A DNA stretch of 64,000 bases from Variovorax paradoxus (GCF_022009635.1 NZ_CP091716.1:6097501-6161500); one strand, 5' to 3'; shown: positions 1-9,689, counted from the first letter of the stretch. The notes: generated by a model from the sequence alone, not told the origin. Program-made: numbers and translations.

Positions 1-413
1 CTGACCGCAGCACCTTCTACGCGCTGCCCGAAGGCTCGCGCGGCATCTTCGTGGGCGGCGGCGGCTCGGTGCGCATTCCCAAGCTGATCGGCGTGGCCCG
101 CATGACCGACATGATGATGACCGGCCGCGTCTACAACGCCGAGGAAGGCGAGCGCGCCAACTTCGCGCAGTACCTCGTGGACGAGGGCACCGCCTTCGAC
201 AAGGCCTTCGAACTCGCCAAGCGCGTGGCCACCAACGCGCCGCTGACCAACTACGCGCTGATGCATGCGCTGCCGCGCATCGCCGAGCAGTCGGCCGACC
301 ACGGCTTCTTCACCGAGGCGCTGATCTCCGGCATCACGCAGGCCGCCCCCGAAGCCAAGCAGCGCGTGCGCGACTTCCTCGAAGGGCGCGGCGCGAAAGT
401 GAGCAAGGGATGA
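1..413 (+). CDS. Crotonase-family enoyl-CoA hydratase, C-terminal part (5' end outside window)
   Basis: The reading frame is open from base 3, so only about the last 136 residues are present. They carry the C-terminal half of the crotonase fold (GIFVGGGGSVRIPKLIG, then helices that usually mediate trimerisation). The oxyanion-hole residues lie outside the window. The stop overlaps the start of the feruloyl-CoA synthase gene as ATGA, so the two are translationally coupled. By context it hydrates feruloyl-CoA or a similar hydroxycinnamoyl-CoA. The tail does not look like the classical vanillin-forming hydratase/lyase I remember, and the SDR two genes on fits a beta-oxidation route. Family is confident; exact substrate is inferred. 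Confidence 0.8.
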   Translation, partial: DRSTFYALPEGSRGIFVGGGGSVRIPKLIGVARMTDMMMTGRVYNAEEGERANFAQYLVDEGTAFDKAFELAKRVATNAPLTNYALMHALPRIAEQSADHGFFTEALISGITQAAPEAKQRVRDFLEGRGAKVSKG

Positions 414-2263
414 GCGCCGTCCGATACCGCCCGCTGGTCTTCGGCGTGACGCGCGCAGTCTTGCGCGACGGCGCGCCGGGCACGCAGTACCTGAGCGCCG
501 AGACACAGCTCGCCCCCTACCGCGAGCGCATGACCGACCGCCTCGCCTACTGGGCCGAGCGCACGCCCGATCGCACCTTCATCGCCCGCCGCGAACGGCT
601 GGCCGACGGCAGCACCGGCGACTGGGTGCGCGTGAGCTACGCGCAGGCGCTGAAGGAAGCGCGCGGCATCGGACAAGCCCTGCTGGACCGCGGCCTGAGC
701 GCCGAGCGCCCCGTGGCCATCCTCAGCGAGAACGGCATCGAGCATGCGCTGCTCGCGCTCGGCTGCCTCTACGCCGGCGTGCCCTACTGCCCCGTGTCGC
801 CGCCCTACTCGCTGGTGAGCCAGGACTTCGAGAAGCTGCGCCACGTCTTCGACACACTCACACCGGGCCTCGTGTTCGCAAGCGACGCGGCACGCTTCGC
901 CAAGGCCATCGCGGCGGTCGTGCCGGCGGACACCGAAGTCGTGCTCGCCCAGGGCACGCTCGAAGGCCGCCCCACCACCGCGTTCGACGCGCTGGCCTCC
1001 ACACCCGCCACGCCCGCCATCGACGAAGCGATGCGGGCGACCGGCCCCGACACCATCACCAAGTTCCTCTTCACCTCGGGCTCCACCAAGATGCCCAAGG
1101 CGGTGATCAACACGCACCGCATGTGGTGCGCCAACCAGCAGCAGCTGCGCCAGTCGATTCCCGCGCTGGGCGACGAGCCGCCGGTGCTGGTCGACTGGCT
1201 GCCGTGGAACCACACCTTCGGCGGCAACCACAACGTGGGCATCGTGCTGGACAACGGCGGCACGCTCTACGTCGACGACGGCAAGCCCACGCCCGCCGGC
1301 ATGGCCGAGACGCTGCGCAACCTGCGCGAGATCGCGCCCACCATCTACTTCAACGTGCCCACCGGCTTCGAGGCCATCGCGCACGCCATGGAGACCGACG
1401 CGGTGCTGCGCCGCAACCTGCTGTCGCGCGTGAAGATGTTCTTCTACTCGGGCGCCGCGCTGTCGCAGCCCGTGTGGGACAGCCTGCACCGCACGCAGGA
1501 GTCGGAAGTGGGCGAGCGCATCGTCATGGGCACCGGCCTGGGCATGACCGAGTCGGGCCCCTTCGCGCTGTACGTGACCGGCCCCGACGTGAAGTCGGGC
1601 GACGTGGGCCTGCCCGCACCGGGCATCGAGCTGAAGCTGATCGAGGTCGACGGCAAGACCGAGGTGCGCTACCGCGGCCCCAACATCACGCCCGGCTACT
1701 GGCGCGCACCGGAAGCCACCGCCGAGGCCTTCGACGAGGAAGGCTTCTTCTCCACCGGCGACGCGGTGAAGTGGATCGACGACGCCGACATCCACCGCGG
1801 CCTGCGTTTCGACGGCCGCATCGCGGAAGACTTCAAGCTCGCCACCGGCACTTTCGTGAGCGTAGGCCCGATGCGCGCGAAGATCATCGCGGCCGGCTCG
1901 CCCTACGTGCAGGACGCGGTGCTGACCGGCATCAACCTGAAGGAAGTGGGCGCGCTGATCTTCCCGACGCAGAAGGTGCGCCAGCTCGCCGGCCTGCCGG
2001 CCGACGCCACCATGCGGCAGGTGCTCGAAAGCGCGCCGGTGCAGGCGCACTTCCAGCAGGTGGTCGACACGCTGGCCGCCGGCGCCACCGGCAGCGCCAA
2101 CCGCATCGCGCGGCTGCACCTGATGGCCGAGCCGCCGTCCATCGACAAGGGCGAAGTCACCGACAAGGGCTCCATCAACCAGCGCGCGGTGCTCAAGCAC
2201 CGCGCCGAACTGGCCGACGCGATGCACGGCGCCGCGCTGCCCTTCACCCTCAAGCCCCGCTAA
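410..2263 (+). CDS. fcs: Feruloyl-CoA synthase
   Basis: A 617-residue member of the ANL acyl-CoA synthetase superfamily. It activates ferulate (and probably coumarate or caffeate) to the CoA thioester using ATP. The AMP-binding P-loop (TSGSTKMPKAV) is near residues 222-232 and the adenylation-domain core (MGTGLGMTESGP) near residue 375. A GYWRAPEATAEAF/STGDAVKW segment marks the hinge to the C-terminal domain. Length and the N-terminal segment LAPYRERMTDRLAYWAERTPDRTF match the Fcs group rather than generic long-chain synthetases. It sits between a crotonase and an SDR dehydrogenase, the arrangement expected for CoA-dependent side-chain shortening of hydroxycinnamates. Confidence 0.87.
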   Translation: MSAVRYRPLVFGVTRAVLRDGAPGTQYLSAETQLAPYRERMTDRLAYWAERTPDRTFIARRERLADGSTGDWVRVSYAQALKEARGIGQALLDRGLSAERPVAILSENGIEHALLALGCLYAGVPYCPVSPPYSLVSQDFEKLRHVFDTLTPGLVFASDAARFAKAIAAVVPADTEVVLAQGTLEGRPTTAFDALASTPATPAIDEAMRATGPDTITKFLFTSGSTKMPKAVINTHRMWCANQQQLRQSIPALGDEPPVLVDWLPWNHTFGGNHNVGIVLDNGGTLYVDDGKPTPAGMAETLRNLREIAPTIYFNVPTGFEAIAHAMETDAVLRRNLLSRVKMFFYSGAALSQPVWDSLHRTQESEVGERIVMGTGLGMTESGPFALYVTGPDVKSGDVGLPAPGIELKLIEVDGKTEVRYRGPNITPGYWRAPEATAEAFDEEGFFSTGDAVKWIDDADIHRGLRFDGRIAEDFKLATGTFVSVGPMRAKIIAAGSPYVQDAVLTGINLKEVGALIFPTQKVRQLAGLPADATMRQVLESAPVQAHFQQVVDTLAAGATGSANRIARLHLMAEPPSIDKGEVTDKGSINQRAVLKHRAELADAMHGAALPFTLKPR

Positions 2264-2285
2264 ACACTCCAGGAGACAGAACACC

Positions 2286-3062
2286 ATGAAGATCGAAGGA
2301 CAGGCAGCACTCGTCACCGGCGGCGCCTCGGGCCTGGGCGAGGCCACCGCGCGCGAGCTCGCGCGCCTGGGCGCCAAGGTCGCCGTGCTCGACCGCAACG
2401 CCGCGCTGGCAGAGAAAGTGGCGGCCGAGATCGGCGGCGTCGCCTGCGTCTGCGACATCACCGACACCGACAGCGTGAACGCTGCGCTCGACAAGGCCGA
2501 GGCCGCGCACGGCACCGCGCGCATCCTGATGAACGTGGCCGGCATCGGCAGCGCCAGGCGCATCGTCGGCAAGGACGGCAACCCCGCCCCGCTCGAAGAC
2601 TTCGTGCGCGTGGTCAACATCAACCTGATCGGCGGCTACAACATGGCCCGCCTGTTCGCGGCGCGCTGCGCGAAGCTGCCGGCGCTCGACAACGGCGATG
2701 AAAAAGGCGAGAAGGGCGTGATGCTCTTCACCGCCTCCGTGGCGGCCTTCGACGGCCAGGTGGGCCAGCAGGCTTACAGCGCCTCCAAGGGCGGCCTGGT
2801 CGGCATGACGCTGCCGATGGCGCGCGACCTCGCGCAGCACGCCATCCGCGTGTGCACCGTGGCGCCGGGCCTCTTCGCCACGCCGCTGCTGCTGGAGCTG
2901 CCCGAGCCGGTACAGCAGTCGCTGGCCGCCTCCATTCCCTTCCCGCCGCGCCTGGGCAAGCCGTCGGAGTTCGCCGAACTGGCCTGCCACATCGTCACCA
3001 ACGGCCACCTCAACGGCGAGGTGATCCGCCTCGACGGCGCGCTGCGCATGGCGCCGCGCTGA
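2286..3062 (+). CDS. SDR-family 3-hydroxyacyl-CoA dehydrogenase (HSD17B10-like)
   Basis: A 258-residue classical short-chain dehydrogenase. It has the cofactor motif TGGASGLG at residues 11-18, an NVAG motif in place of NNAG, and the catalytic Ser with YSASK. The insert after NVAGIG and the sequence LFAARCAKLPALD resemble type-II 3-hydroxyacyl-CoA dehydrogenases. An AGGAGACAG ribosome-binding site lies just before the ATG. In this cluster it would oxidise the beta-hydroxy intermediate formed by hydration of feruloyl-CoA. I see no vanillin dehydrogenase in the window, which also favours the beta-oxidative route, although the cluster may continue upstream. Confidence 0.8.
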   Translation: MKIEGQAALVTGGASGLGEATARELARLGAKVAVLDRNAALAEKVAAEIGGVACVCDITDTDSVNAALDKAEAAHGTARILMNVAGIGSARRIVGKDGNPAPLEDFVRVVNINLIGGYNMARLFAARCAKLPALDNGDEKGEKGVMLFTASVAAFDGQVGQQAYSASKGGLVGMTLPMARDLAQHAIRVCTVAPGLFATPLLLELPEPVQQSLAASIPFPPRLGKPSEFAELACHIVTNGHLNGEVIRLDGALRMAPR

Positions 3063-3118
3063 GTCGCACTCTTTCGCGTACCCGAGTTCCCGCCTTCACA
3101 ACGTATCAGGAGACATCG

Positions 3119-4255
3119 ATGACCTTCAAGAAGACCACCCTCGCCGCCGTGCTGGCGCTCATGGCCGCCGGCTTCGCGCATGCCGACATCACCATCGGCG
3201 TGGTGCAGCCGCTCACCGGCCCGGCCTCGGGCCTGGGCATTCCGGTGAAGAACGGCATCGCGATCTGGCCCAAGACCATCGCGGGCGAAACGCTCAAGGT
3301 GGTGGTGCTCGACGACGCGACCGACCCGACCACGGGCGTGAAGGACGCCCAGCGCCTGGTCACCGAGGACAAGGCCGACATCATCATCGGCTCCAGCGCC
3401 ACGCCCGTGGCCATTCCCATGGCCGACGTGACGGCCGAGTCGGGCACGCCGCAGCTGTCGACCGCGCCGGCCGGCCTGCCGCCGGGCAAGGACAAGTGGT
3501 TCTTCCGCCTGCCGCAGTCGAACGACGTGATGGCCTACGCCGTGGTCGCGCACATGAAGAAGCAGAACGTGAAGACGGTCGGCTTCCTCGGCTATACCGA
3601 TGCCTACGGCGAACTGTGGCTCAAGGCGCTCACCGCCGAAGCCGCCAAGAACGGCATCAAGATCGTCGCCACCGAGCGCTTCGCGCGCGCCGACACCAGC
3701 GTGACCGGCCAGGTGCTCAAGCTCACCTCGGCCAACCCCGACGCGATCCTGATCGTGGCCTCGGGCAGCGGCGCCGGCATGCCGCAGAAGGCGGTGATGG
3801 AGCGCGGCTACAAGGGCAAGGTCTACCAGACGCACGCCGCCGCCACGCAAGACCTGATGCGCACCGCCGGCAAGGACGCCGAAGGCACCTTCGTGGTGTC
3901 GGGCCCCGCCACGGTGGCTGAGCAATTGCCCGACAGCCATCCGTCGAAGGCAGCCGCGGTCGCCTTCGTGCAGGGCTACGAGAAGGCTTATGGCCCCGGC
4001 TCGCGCAACCAGTTCGCCGGCCACGCGGCCGATGCGCTCACGGTGCTCGAGAAGGCCGTGCCCGTGGCGCTCAAGAAGGCCAAGCCCGGCACGCCGGAGT
4101 TCCGCGCCGCGCTGCGCGACGCGCTCGAGGGCATGGGCCGCACGGTGCTCGCGCACGGCGTGCTGAACTGGACCGCGCAGGACCACTGGGGCTACACGAC
4201 CGAAACCGGCGTGATGCTCAAGGTGGTGAACGGCGCGTTCAAGGTCGAGCAGTAA
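3119..4255 (+). CDS. ABC transporter periplasmic binding protein, branched-chain/aromatic type
   Basis: A 378-residue type-I periplasmic binding protein (LivJ/LivK-like). A Sec signal peptide covers about residues 1-22 (KKTTLAAVLALMAAGFAHA), followed by the mature start DITIGVVQPLTGPASGLG. I chose this start because it follows an AGGAGA ribosome-binding site and gives an intact signal peptide. It is directly followed by two permease modules and two ATPases. In aromatic-catabolism operons such LivK-like proteins usually bind aromatic acids, so the likely ligand is a hydroxycinnamate or its degradation product. The ligand is inferred from context only. Confidence 0.85.
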   Translation: MTFKKTTLAAVLALMAAGFAHADITIGVVQPLTGPASGLGIPVKNGIAIWPKTIAGETLKVVVLDDATDPTTGVKDAQRLVTEDKADIIIGSSATPVAIPMADVTAESGTPQLSTAPAGLPPGKDKWFFRLPQSNDVMAYAVVAHMKKQNVKTVGFLGYTDAYGELWLKALTAEAAKNGIKIVATERFARADTSVTGQVLKLTSANPDAILIVASGSGAGMPQKAVMERGYKGKVYQTHAAATQDLMRTAGKDAEGTFVVSGPATVAEQLPDSHPSKAAAVAFVQGYEKAYGPGSRNQFAGHAADALTVLEKAVPVALKKAKPGTPEFRAALRDALEGMGRTVLAHGVLNWTAQDHWGYTTETGVMLKVVNGAFKVEQ

Positions 4256-4286
4256 ACCCTTTCTCCAGCCGCATCACACACACGCC

Positions 4287-5327
4287 ATGGATCTCTCGAT
4301 CGCCAGCATCCTGACGCTGGACGGCCTCACCAATGGCGCGATCTATGCCCTGCTGGGCATGGGCATCGTGCTCGTCTTCACGGTGACCCGCGTCATCTTC
4401 ATCCCGCAGGGCGAATTCGTGGCGTACGGCGCGCTGACGCTGGCGATCTTCCAGACCGGCAAGACGCCGGGCACGGTGTGGCTGCTGCTCATCCTGGCCG
4501 GCGTCGCCGCGCTGATGGACCTGGTCACCATCTGGCGCCACAGCGGCAGCGCGGCCGCCGGGCTGAAGGCGGCGCTGCGCACCTTCGCGCTGCCGGCCGT
4601 GGTCTGCGCGGTGTCGGCCTGGGCCGGCCCGCGCAACCTGCCGATCGGCGTGCAGGCGCTGCTCACGGTGTTCATCGTCACGGCCTTCGGGCCGCTGGTG
4701 TACCGGGTGGCGTATCAATCGCTGGCGGGCGCGAGTTCGCTGGTGCTGCTGATCGTCTCGGTCGGCGTGCATTTCGCGATGACGGGGCTGGGCCTGCTGT
4801 TCTTCGGGGCCGAGGGCTTTCGCAATCCGCCGTTCTGGGACGAGCGCATGGCGCTCGGGCCGCTGAACGTGAGCGGGCAGGCGCTGATCATCTTCGGCGT
4901 GTCGGCGGCGTTGATCGTGCTGCTGTGGCTCTTCTTCGAGCGCAGCCTGTACGGCAAGGCGCTGCGCGCGACCGCGGTGAACCGGCTCGGCGCGCGGCTG
5001 ATGGGCATTTCCACGCAGGCCGCGGGGCAGCTCACCTTCGCGATGGCGGCGCTGATCGGCGCGCTGTCGGGCCTGCTGATCGGGCCGACGACCACCGTGT
5101 TCTACGACTCGGGCTTCCTCATCGGCCTGAAGGGCTTCGTGGCGGGCGTCATCGCCGGCCTGGCGAGCTACCCGGGCGCGCTGGTCGGCGCCCTGGCCGT
5201 GGGCGTGATCGAGGCCTTCGGTTCTTTCTGGGCGAGCTCGTTCAAGGAAGTGATCGTGTTCACCATCATCCTGCCGGTGCTGCTGTGGCGCTCGCTGCGC
5301 AGCGGCCATTCGGACGAGGAGCATTGA
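4287..5327 (+). CDS. Branched-chain-type ABC transporter permease (LivH-like)
   Basis: A 346-residue polytopic membrane protein. The LivH signature begins at the N-terminus (LTNGAIYALLGMGIVLVFTVTRVIFIPQGEF) and the conserved cytoplasmic loop LRATAVNRLGARLMGI couples to the ATPase. It is longer than typical LivH (about 290-310 residues) because of extra sequence near residues 65-120 that contains further hydrophobic segments. The stop lies one base before the start of the next gene. It forms the inner-membrane channel with the permease half of that fusion protein. Confidence 0.87.
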   Translation: MDLSIASILTLDGLTNGAIYALLGMGIVLVFTVTRVIFIPQGEFVAYGALTLAIFQTGKTPGTVWLLLILAGVAALMDLVTIWRHSGSAAAGLKAALRTFALPAVVCAVSAWAGPRNLPIGVQALLTVFIVTAFGPLVYRVAYQSLAGASSLVLLIVSVGVHFAMTGLGLLFFGAEGFRNPPFWDERMALGPLNVSGQALIIFGVSAALIVLLWLFFERSLYGKALRATAVNRLGARLMGISTQAAGQLTFAMAALIGALSGLLIGPTTTVFYDSGFLIGLKGFVAGVIAGLASYPGALVGALAVGVIEAFGSFWASSFKEVIVFTIILPVLLWRSLRSGHSDEEH

Positions 5328-5328
5328 C

Positions 5329-7143
5329 ATGGAAGCCCTGCTGAAATCCGAAACCGCCGCGCCCGCGCCCGACAAGAGCGCGCTGCGCACCTGGGGCCCG
5401 CTCGCGCTGATCCTGGTGCTGGCCGTTCTGCCGTTCCTGCCGCTGCCCGACTTCTGGATCATCCAGCTCAACTACATCGGCATCTACACGCTGCCGGTGC
5501 TGGGCCTCGTGCTGCTCACCGGCGTGGGCGGCCTCACCTCGTTCGGGCAGGCGGCCTTCGTGGGCATCGGCGCGTACACCACCGCCTATCTCACGGTGAA
5601 CACCGGGCTGTCGCCGTGGGTCACGCTCTTCATCGGGCTGGCGCTCACCGGCATCAGCGCCGCGATCATCGGCGCGATCACGCTGCGCATGTCGGGGCAC
5701 TACCTGCCGCTGGCGACCATCGCCTGGGCGCTGTCGCTCTACTACCTCATGGGCAACCTGGACGCGCTGGGCAAGTACGACGGCATCCTGGGCGTGAAGG
5801 GGCTGTCGCTGTTCGGCTTCGAGTTCGGGCAGCAGCGGTTCTTCTACGGCGTGGTGTGGGTCTTCGCGATCGTCGCGGCATTCGCGGTGATACGGCTGCT
5901 CGACTCGCGCAGCGGCCGCGCCATCCGCTCGCTGGCCGGCGGCTCGCAGATGGCCGAGGCCATGGGCGTGAACACGCTGCGCTTCAAGATCGGCATCTTC
6001 GTGCTGGCGGCCATGCTGGCATCGATCTCGGGCTGGCTGTTCGCGCACTTCCAGCGCACGGTGAACCCCTCGCCCTTCGGGCTGAAGATGGGCATCGAGT
6101 ACCTGTTCATGGCGGTGCTCGGCGGCGCGGCCCATGTGTGGGGCGCGATTGCCGGCGCGGGCGTGGTCAAGCTGCTCGAAGACCAGCTGCAGGTGCTGCT
6201 GCCCAAGCTCATCGGCACGGCCGGCAGCTACGAGCTGATCGTGTTCGGCATCATGATCGTGCTGGTGCTGAAGTACCTGCCCGAAGGGCTCTGGGCTTTT
6301 GTCGATCGGCGCCTGCCGCGTCCGCGCCGCACCGTCGACTGGCAGGACGCGAAAGACCTGCCCGCGCGCGCCAAGCCGGCGGCCGGCGAAGTGGTGCTCG
6401 ACGTGCAGGCCATCCGCAAGACCTTCGGCGGGCTGGTGGCAGTGAACGACATCAGTTTCCAGACGCGCGCCGGCCAGATCGTCGGGCTGATCGGGCCGAA
6501 CGGCGCCGGCAAGTCGACCACCTTCAACCTCGTGACCGGCGTGCTCTCGCTGTCGGGCGGCGCGGTGCGTTTCCGCGGCGAGGCCATCGGCGGACTGGGC
6601 GCGCGGCAGATCGCCCAGCGCGGCGTGTCGCGCACCTTCCAGCACGTGAAGATGGTGGCTGACATGACGGTGCTGGAGAACGTGGCGCTCGGCGCGCACC
6701 TGCGCGGCCAGCGCGGCGCCATCGCCGCGATGCTGCGCACCGACCGCCAGGAAGAGCGCGCGCTGTTCCGCGAGGCCGAGCGCCAGTTGCGACGCGTGGG
6801 CATGGGCGAGTACCTGCACGAGCTGGCGGGCAACCTGGCGATGGGCCAGCAGCGCCTGCTGGAAATCGCGCGCGCGCTGTGCGCCGACCCCGCCCTGCTG
6901 CTGCTCGACGAGCCGGCCGCGGGCCTGCGCCACAAGGAAAAGGAAGCGCTGGGCAAGGTGCTGCGCCAGCTGCGCGACGAGGGCATGAGCATCCTGCTGG
7001 TCGAGCACGACATGGGGCTGGTGATGGACATCTGCGACCACATCGTGGTGATGGAGTTCGGCACGCACCTGATGGAGGGCACGCCTGCCCAGGTGCAGAA
7101 CAGCGACAAGGTGCGCGCCGCGTACCTGGGAACGGAACACTGA
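5329..7143 (+). CDS. ABC transporter permease-ATPase fusion (LivM-LivG)
   Basis: A 604-residue fusion. Residues about 20-335 form a LivM-type permease (YTLPVLGLVLLTGVGGLTSFGQ near the start; RSGRAIRSLAGG coupling loop). After a short linker, residues about 350-604 form a LivG-type ATPase with Walker A GPNGAGKST near residue 390, the degenerate signature LAMGQQR and Walker B LLLLDEPAAGL. The domains are fused in frame with no stop. The second transporter in this window (51,116-54,590) encodes the same two functions as separate genes. The fusion fixes permease and ATPase stoichiometry and is known in this transporter family. Confidence 0.88.
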   Translation: MEALLKSETAAPAPDKSALRTWGPLALILVLAVLPFLPLPDFWIIQLNYIGIYTLPVLGLVLLTGVGGLTSFGQAAFVGIGAYTTAYLTVNTGLSPWVTLFIGLALTGISAAIIGAITLRMSGHYLPLATIAWALSLYYLMGNLDALGKYDGILGVKGLSLFGFEFGQQRFFYGVVWVFAIVAAFAVIRLLDSRSGRAIRSLAGGSQMAEAMGVNTLRFKIGIFVLAAMLASISGWLFAHFQRTVNPSPFGLKMGIEYLFMAVLGGAAHVWGAIAGAGVVKLLEDQLQVLLPKLIGTAGSYELIVFGIMIVLVLKYLPEGLWAFVDRRLPRPRRTVDWQDAKDLPARAKPAAGEVVLDVQAIRKTFGGLVAVNDISFQTRAGQIVGLIGPNGAGKSTTFNLVTGVLSLSGGAVRFRGEAIGGLGARQIAQRGVSRTFQHVKMVADMTVLENVALGAHLRGQRGAIAAMLRTDRQEERALFREAERQLRRVGMGEYLHELAGNLAMGQQRLLEIARALCADPALLLLDEPAAGLRHKEKEALGKVLRQLRDEGMSILLVEHDMGLVMDICDHIVVMEFGTHLMEGTPAQVQNSDKVRAAYLGTEH

Positions 7144-7144
7144 C

Positions 7145-7879
7145 ATGACGACACCCCTGCTTCGCATCCGCGACCTGCACGCCGGCTACGGCCGCGCCGA
7201 AGTGCTGCACGGCATCGACCTGCAGGCCGACCAGGGCCGCGTCGTCACCGTGATCGGCCCGAACGGCGCCGGCAAGTCGACCCTGCTCAACGCGCTGATG
7301 GGCGTGCTGCCGTCCAAGGGCGGCATCGAGTTCAAGGGCCAGCCCATCTCGGCGATGACGCTCGAGGAACGGGTGATGCTCGGCATCGCGCTGGTGCCCG
7401 AGAAGCGCGAGCTGTTCGGCACCATGCCGGTGGAAGACAACCTCGTGCTCGGCGCCTTCCGCCAGGTGCGGCTGCGCAACCGGCAATGGCGCGACCGCAT
7501 CGACGAGGTCTACACGCTGTTCCCGCGCCTGAAAGAGCGGCGCGCGCAGCTGGCCGGCACGCTCTCCGGCGGCGAGCGGCAGATGCTCGCGGTGGGCCGC
7601 GCGCTGATGTCGCGTCCCACGCTGCTGATGCTCGACGAACCCAGCCTGGGGCTGGCGCCGCTGGTGGTGCAGGAAATCTTCCGCACGGTCGATGCGCTGC
7701 GCGCCACGGGCGTGACGATCCTGCTGGTGGAGCAGAACGCGCGCGCCGCGCTCGAAGTGGCGGACCACGGCTACGTGCTCGAAATGGGCAGCGTGAGCCT
7801 CGAAGGCGAGGCCGGCAAGCTCGCGGTCGATCCGCGCGTGATCGACACCTACCTGGGCGCGGCACGCAAGGCCGCCTGA
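7145..7879 (+). CDS. ABC transporter ATP-binding protein (LivF-like)
   Basis: A 244-residue ATPase with Walker A GPNGAGKST near residue 40, signature LSGGERQML near 145 and Walker B LLMLDEPSLGLAPL near 160. This is the LivF type, the second ATPase of the transporter. It begins one base after the stop of the fusion gene, so the two are translationally coupled. It completes an import system embedded between the CoA-ligase genes and the esterase gene, which implies uptake of the substrate degraded by this cluster. Confidence 0.88.
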   Translation: MTTPLLRIRDLHAGYGRAEVLHGIDLQADQGRVVTVIGPNGAGKSTLLNALMGVLPSKGGIEFKGQPISAMTLEERVMLGIALVPEKRELFGTMPVEDNLVLGAFRQVRLRNRQWRDRIDEVYTLFPRLKERRAQLAGTLSGGERQMLAVGRALMSRPTLLMLDEPSLGLAPLVVQEIFRTVDALRATGVTILLVEQNARAALEVADHGYVLEMGSVSLEGEAGKLAVDPRVIDTYLGAARKAA

Positions 7880-7929
7880 CGGCAAGACACGGACCAGCAC
7901 AGCCGCCGCGCGCGCGGCAAGGAGACGAC

Positions 7930-9669
7930 ATGACGAGACAGCAGCAGCGCCACCTCCACCTCGGCCTGTGCGCCAGCGCGCTCGGCGTTGCCGCACTGCT
8001 CGCGGCCTGCGCGGCCAGGCCGCCCGCTCCGCACGCGCCGCTGGCCGCCGCGCGGCCCGGCACGCTGCAGGCCTGCACGGACCTCGCCACGCGCGCCGCG
8101 CTGCCGGGCACGGTCTACACCTCCGTCACCGACGTGCCGGCCGGCACCGTCACGGTCGGCGGCGTCGCGATGGCGGCACCCGCGCACTGCCTGGTGCAGG
8201 GCCGCATGAACGAGCGCACCAGCCCGGTCGACAACCAGCGCTACGCCGTCGGCTTCGAGATGCGGCTGCCGGTGGCCTGGAACGGCCGCTTCTTCTATCA
8301 AGCCAACGGCGGTCTCGACGGCGTGGTGCTGCCGGCGCTCGGAGGCATCGGTGGCGGCGGGCCGCGCAGCAGCGCGCTGCAGATGGGCTTCGCCGTCATC
8401 AGTTCCGACGCGGGCCATGCCGGTTCGATGGGCCCACGCTTCGGGCTCGACCCGCAGGCACGGCTCGACTACGGCTACAACGCCGTCGCGCAGCTCACGC
8501 CGATGGCGAAGAACCTGATCTCCAAGGCCTACGGCCGCGGCCCCGACCGCTCTTACTTCGGCGGCTGCTCCAACGGCGGGCGGCATGCAATGGTGGCCGC
8601 CGTGCGCTCGGCGCAGCAGTACGACGGCATCCTCGCGGGCGACCCCGGCTTCAACCTGCCGAAGGCGGCCGTGGCCCAGCTTTATGGCGCGCAGCAGTAC
8701 GCCGCCGTGGCCAGCGCGAAGACGCCCGCCGGCCAGCCCGACCTGCAAAGCGCATTCACCCCGGCCGAGCTGAAGCTGGTGGCCGACAAGGTGCTCGCGC
8801 GCTGCGACGCGCTCGACGGCCTGGCGGACGGCATCGTGTCGAACGTGCGGGCCTGCCGCACGCGCTTCGACATCCAGCGCGACGTGCCCACCTGCGCCGC
8901 CGGCACGCGCGACGGCATGTGCCTGAGCGCGCCGCAGAAGAATGCGCTGGCGAACGTGTTCAAGGGTGCGCGCAACAGCGCGGGCCAGCCGCTGTACAGC
9001 AGCTTCCCCTTCGACGCCGGCGTGAGCGGCAGCAACTGGCGCGAATGGAAGTTCGCGAGCCCGCCGACGCGCGACGCCGGCGCCGTGGCCTTCATCTTCA
9101 GCACGCCGCCGCTGGCCGACCGGCCGCAGGGCCTGCCGTTCGCGCTGGGCTTCGACATGGACCGCGACGCGCCGCGCATCGCCGCGACGGACGGCGTGTT
9201 CCGCGAGTCGGCGCTGTCGTTCATGACGCCGCCGGACGCGGCCAACCTGAGCGCGCTGCGCGACCGCGGCGGCCGCATGATCGTCTACCATGGCACCAGC
9301 GACCCGGTGTTCTCGTCCGACGACACCGCCGCCTGGTACGAGCGCGTGCAGGCGGCGAACGGCAGCGATGCATCGGCCTTCGCGCGCTACTTCCCGGTGC
9401 CGGGCATGAATCACTGCTCGGGCGGCCCGGCCACCGACCAGTTCGACATGCTGCGCGCGCTGGTCGACTGGGTCGAGCAGGGCAAGGCGCCCGCGTCCGT
9501 CACCGCCTCCGCCCGAGGCGCGGGCACGCCGGTGCCGAACGCCGAAGTGCCGGCCAACTGGTCGCCGCAGCGCACGCGGCCGCTGTGCCCCTATCCGCAA
9601 GTCGCCACCTACACCGGCGGCGACACCGAGCGCGCGAGCAGCTTCGCCTGCAGGCCGCCTTCCCCCTAG
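7930..9669 (+). CDS. Tannase/feruloyl esterase family lipoprotein
   Basis: A 579-residue secreted hydrolase of the tannase/feruloyl-esterase family. The N-terminus is a lipoprotein signal peptide with lipobox L24-A-A-C27, so it is probably anchored in the outer membrane or periplasm. The family CS-D-HC arrangement is complete: C213-S214 in GGCSNGG, D458 in YHGTSDPVF, and H495-C496 in MNHCSGG, where the two cysteines normally form a disulphide linking the catalytic residues. It would release ferulate or related phenolic acids from esters outside the cytoplasm, feeding the adjacent transporter and Fcs. The start is set by the signal peptide and a GGAGACG ribosome-binding site. Confidence 0.85.
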   Translation: MTRQQQRHLHLGLCASALGVAALLAACAARPPAPHAPLAAARPGTLQACTDLATRAALPGTVYTSVTDVPAGTVTVGGVAMAAPAHCLVQGRMNERTSPVDNQRYAVGFEMRLPVAWNGRFFYQANGGLDGVVLPALGGIGGGGPRSSALQMGFAVISSDAGHAGSMGPRFGLDPQARLDYGYNAVAQLTPMAKNLISKAYGRGPDRSYFGGCSNGGRHAMVAAVRSAQQYDGILAGDPGFNLPKAAVAQLYGAQQYAAVASAKTPAGQPDLQSAFTPAELKLVADKVLARCDALDGLADGIVSNVRACRTRFDIQRDVPTCAAGTRDGMCLSAPQKNALANVFKGARNSAGQPLYSSFPFDAGVSGSNWREWKFASPPTRDAGAVAFIFSTPPLADRPQGLPFALGFDMDRDAPRIAATDGVFRESALSFMTPPDAANLSALRDRGGRMIVYHGTSDPVFSSDDTAAWYERVQAANGSDASAFARYFPVPGMNHCSGGPATDQFDMLRALVDWVEQGKAPASVTASARGAGTPVPNAEVPANWSPQRTRPLCPYPQVATYTGGDTERASSFACRPPSP

Positions 9670-9689
9670 ATTCCTTTTTCCGAGCCTCC

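Noticed and set aside
251..2623. A 790-codon open frame on the minus strand opposite feruloyl-CoA synthase, and similar long antisense frames (for example 54,563-57,205 and 14,023-15,708)
   Set aside because: They are products of GC-rich codon bias on the coding strand. Their translations are rich in Arg, His, Ala and Gly without domain motifs, and the opposite strand carries clear enzymes.
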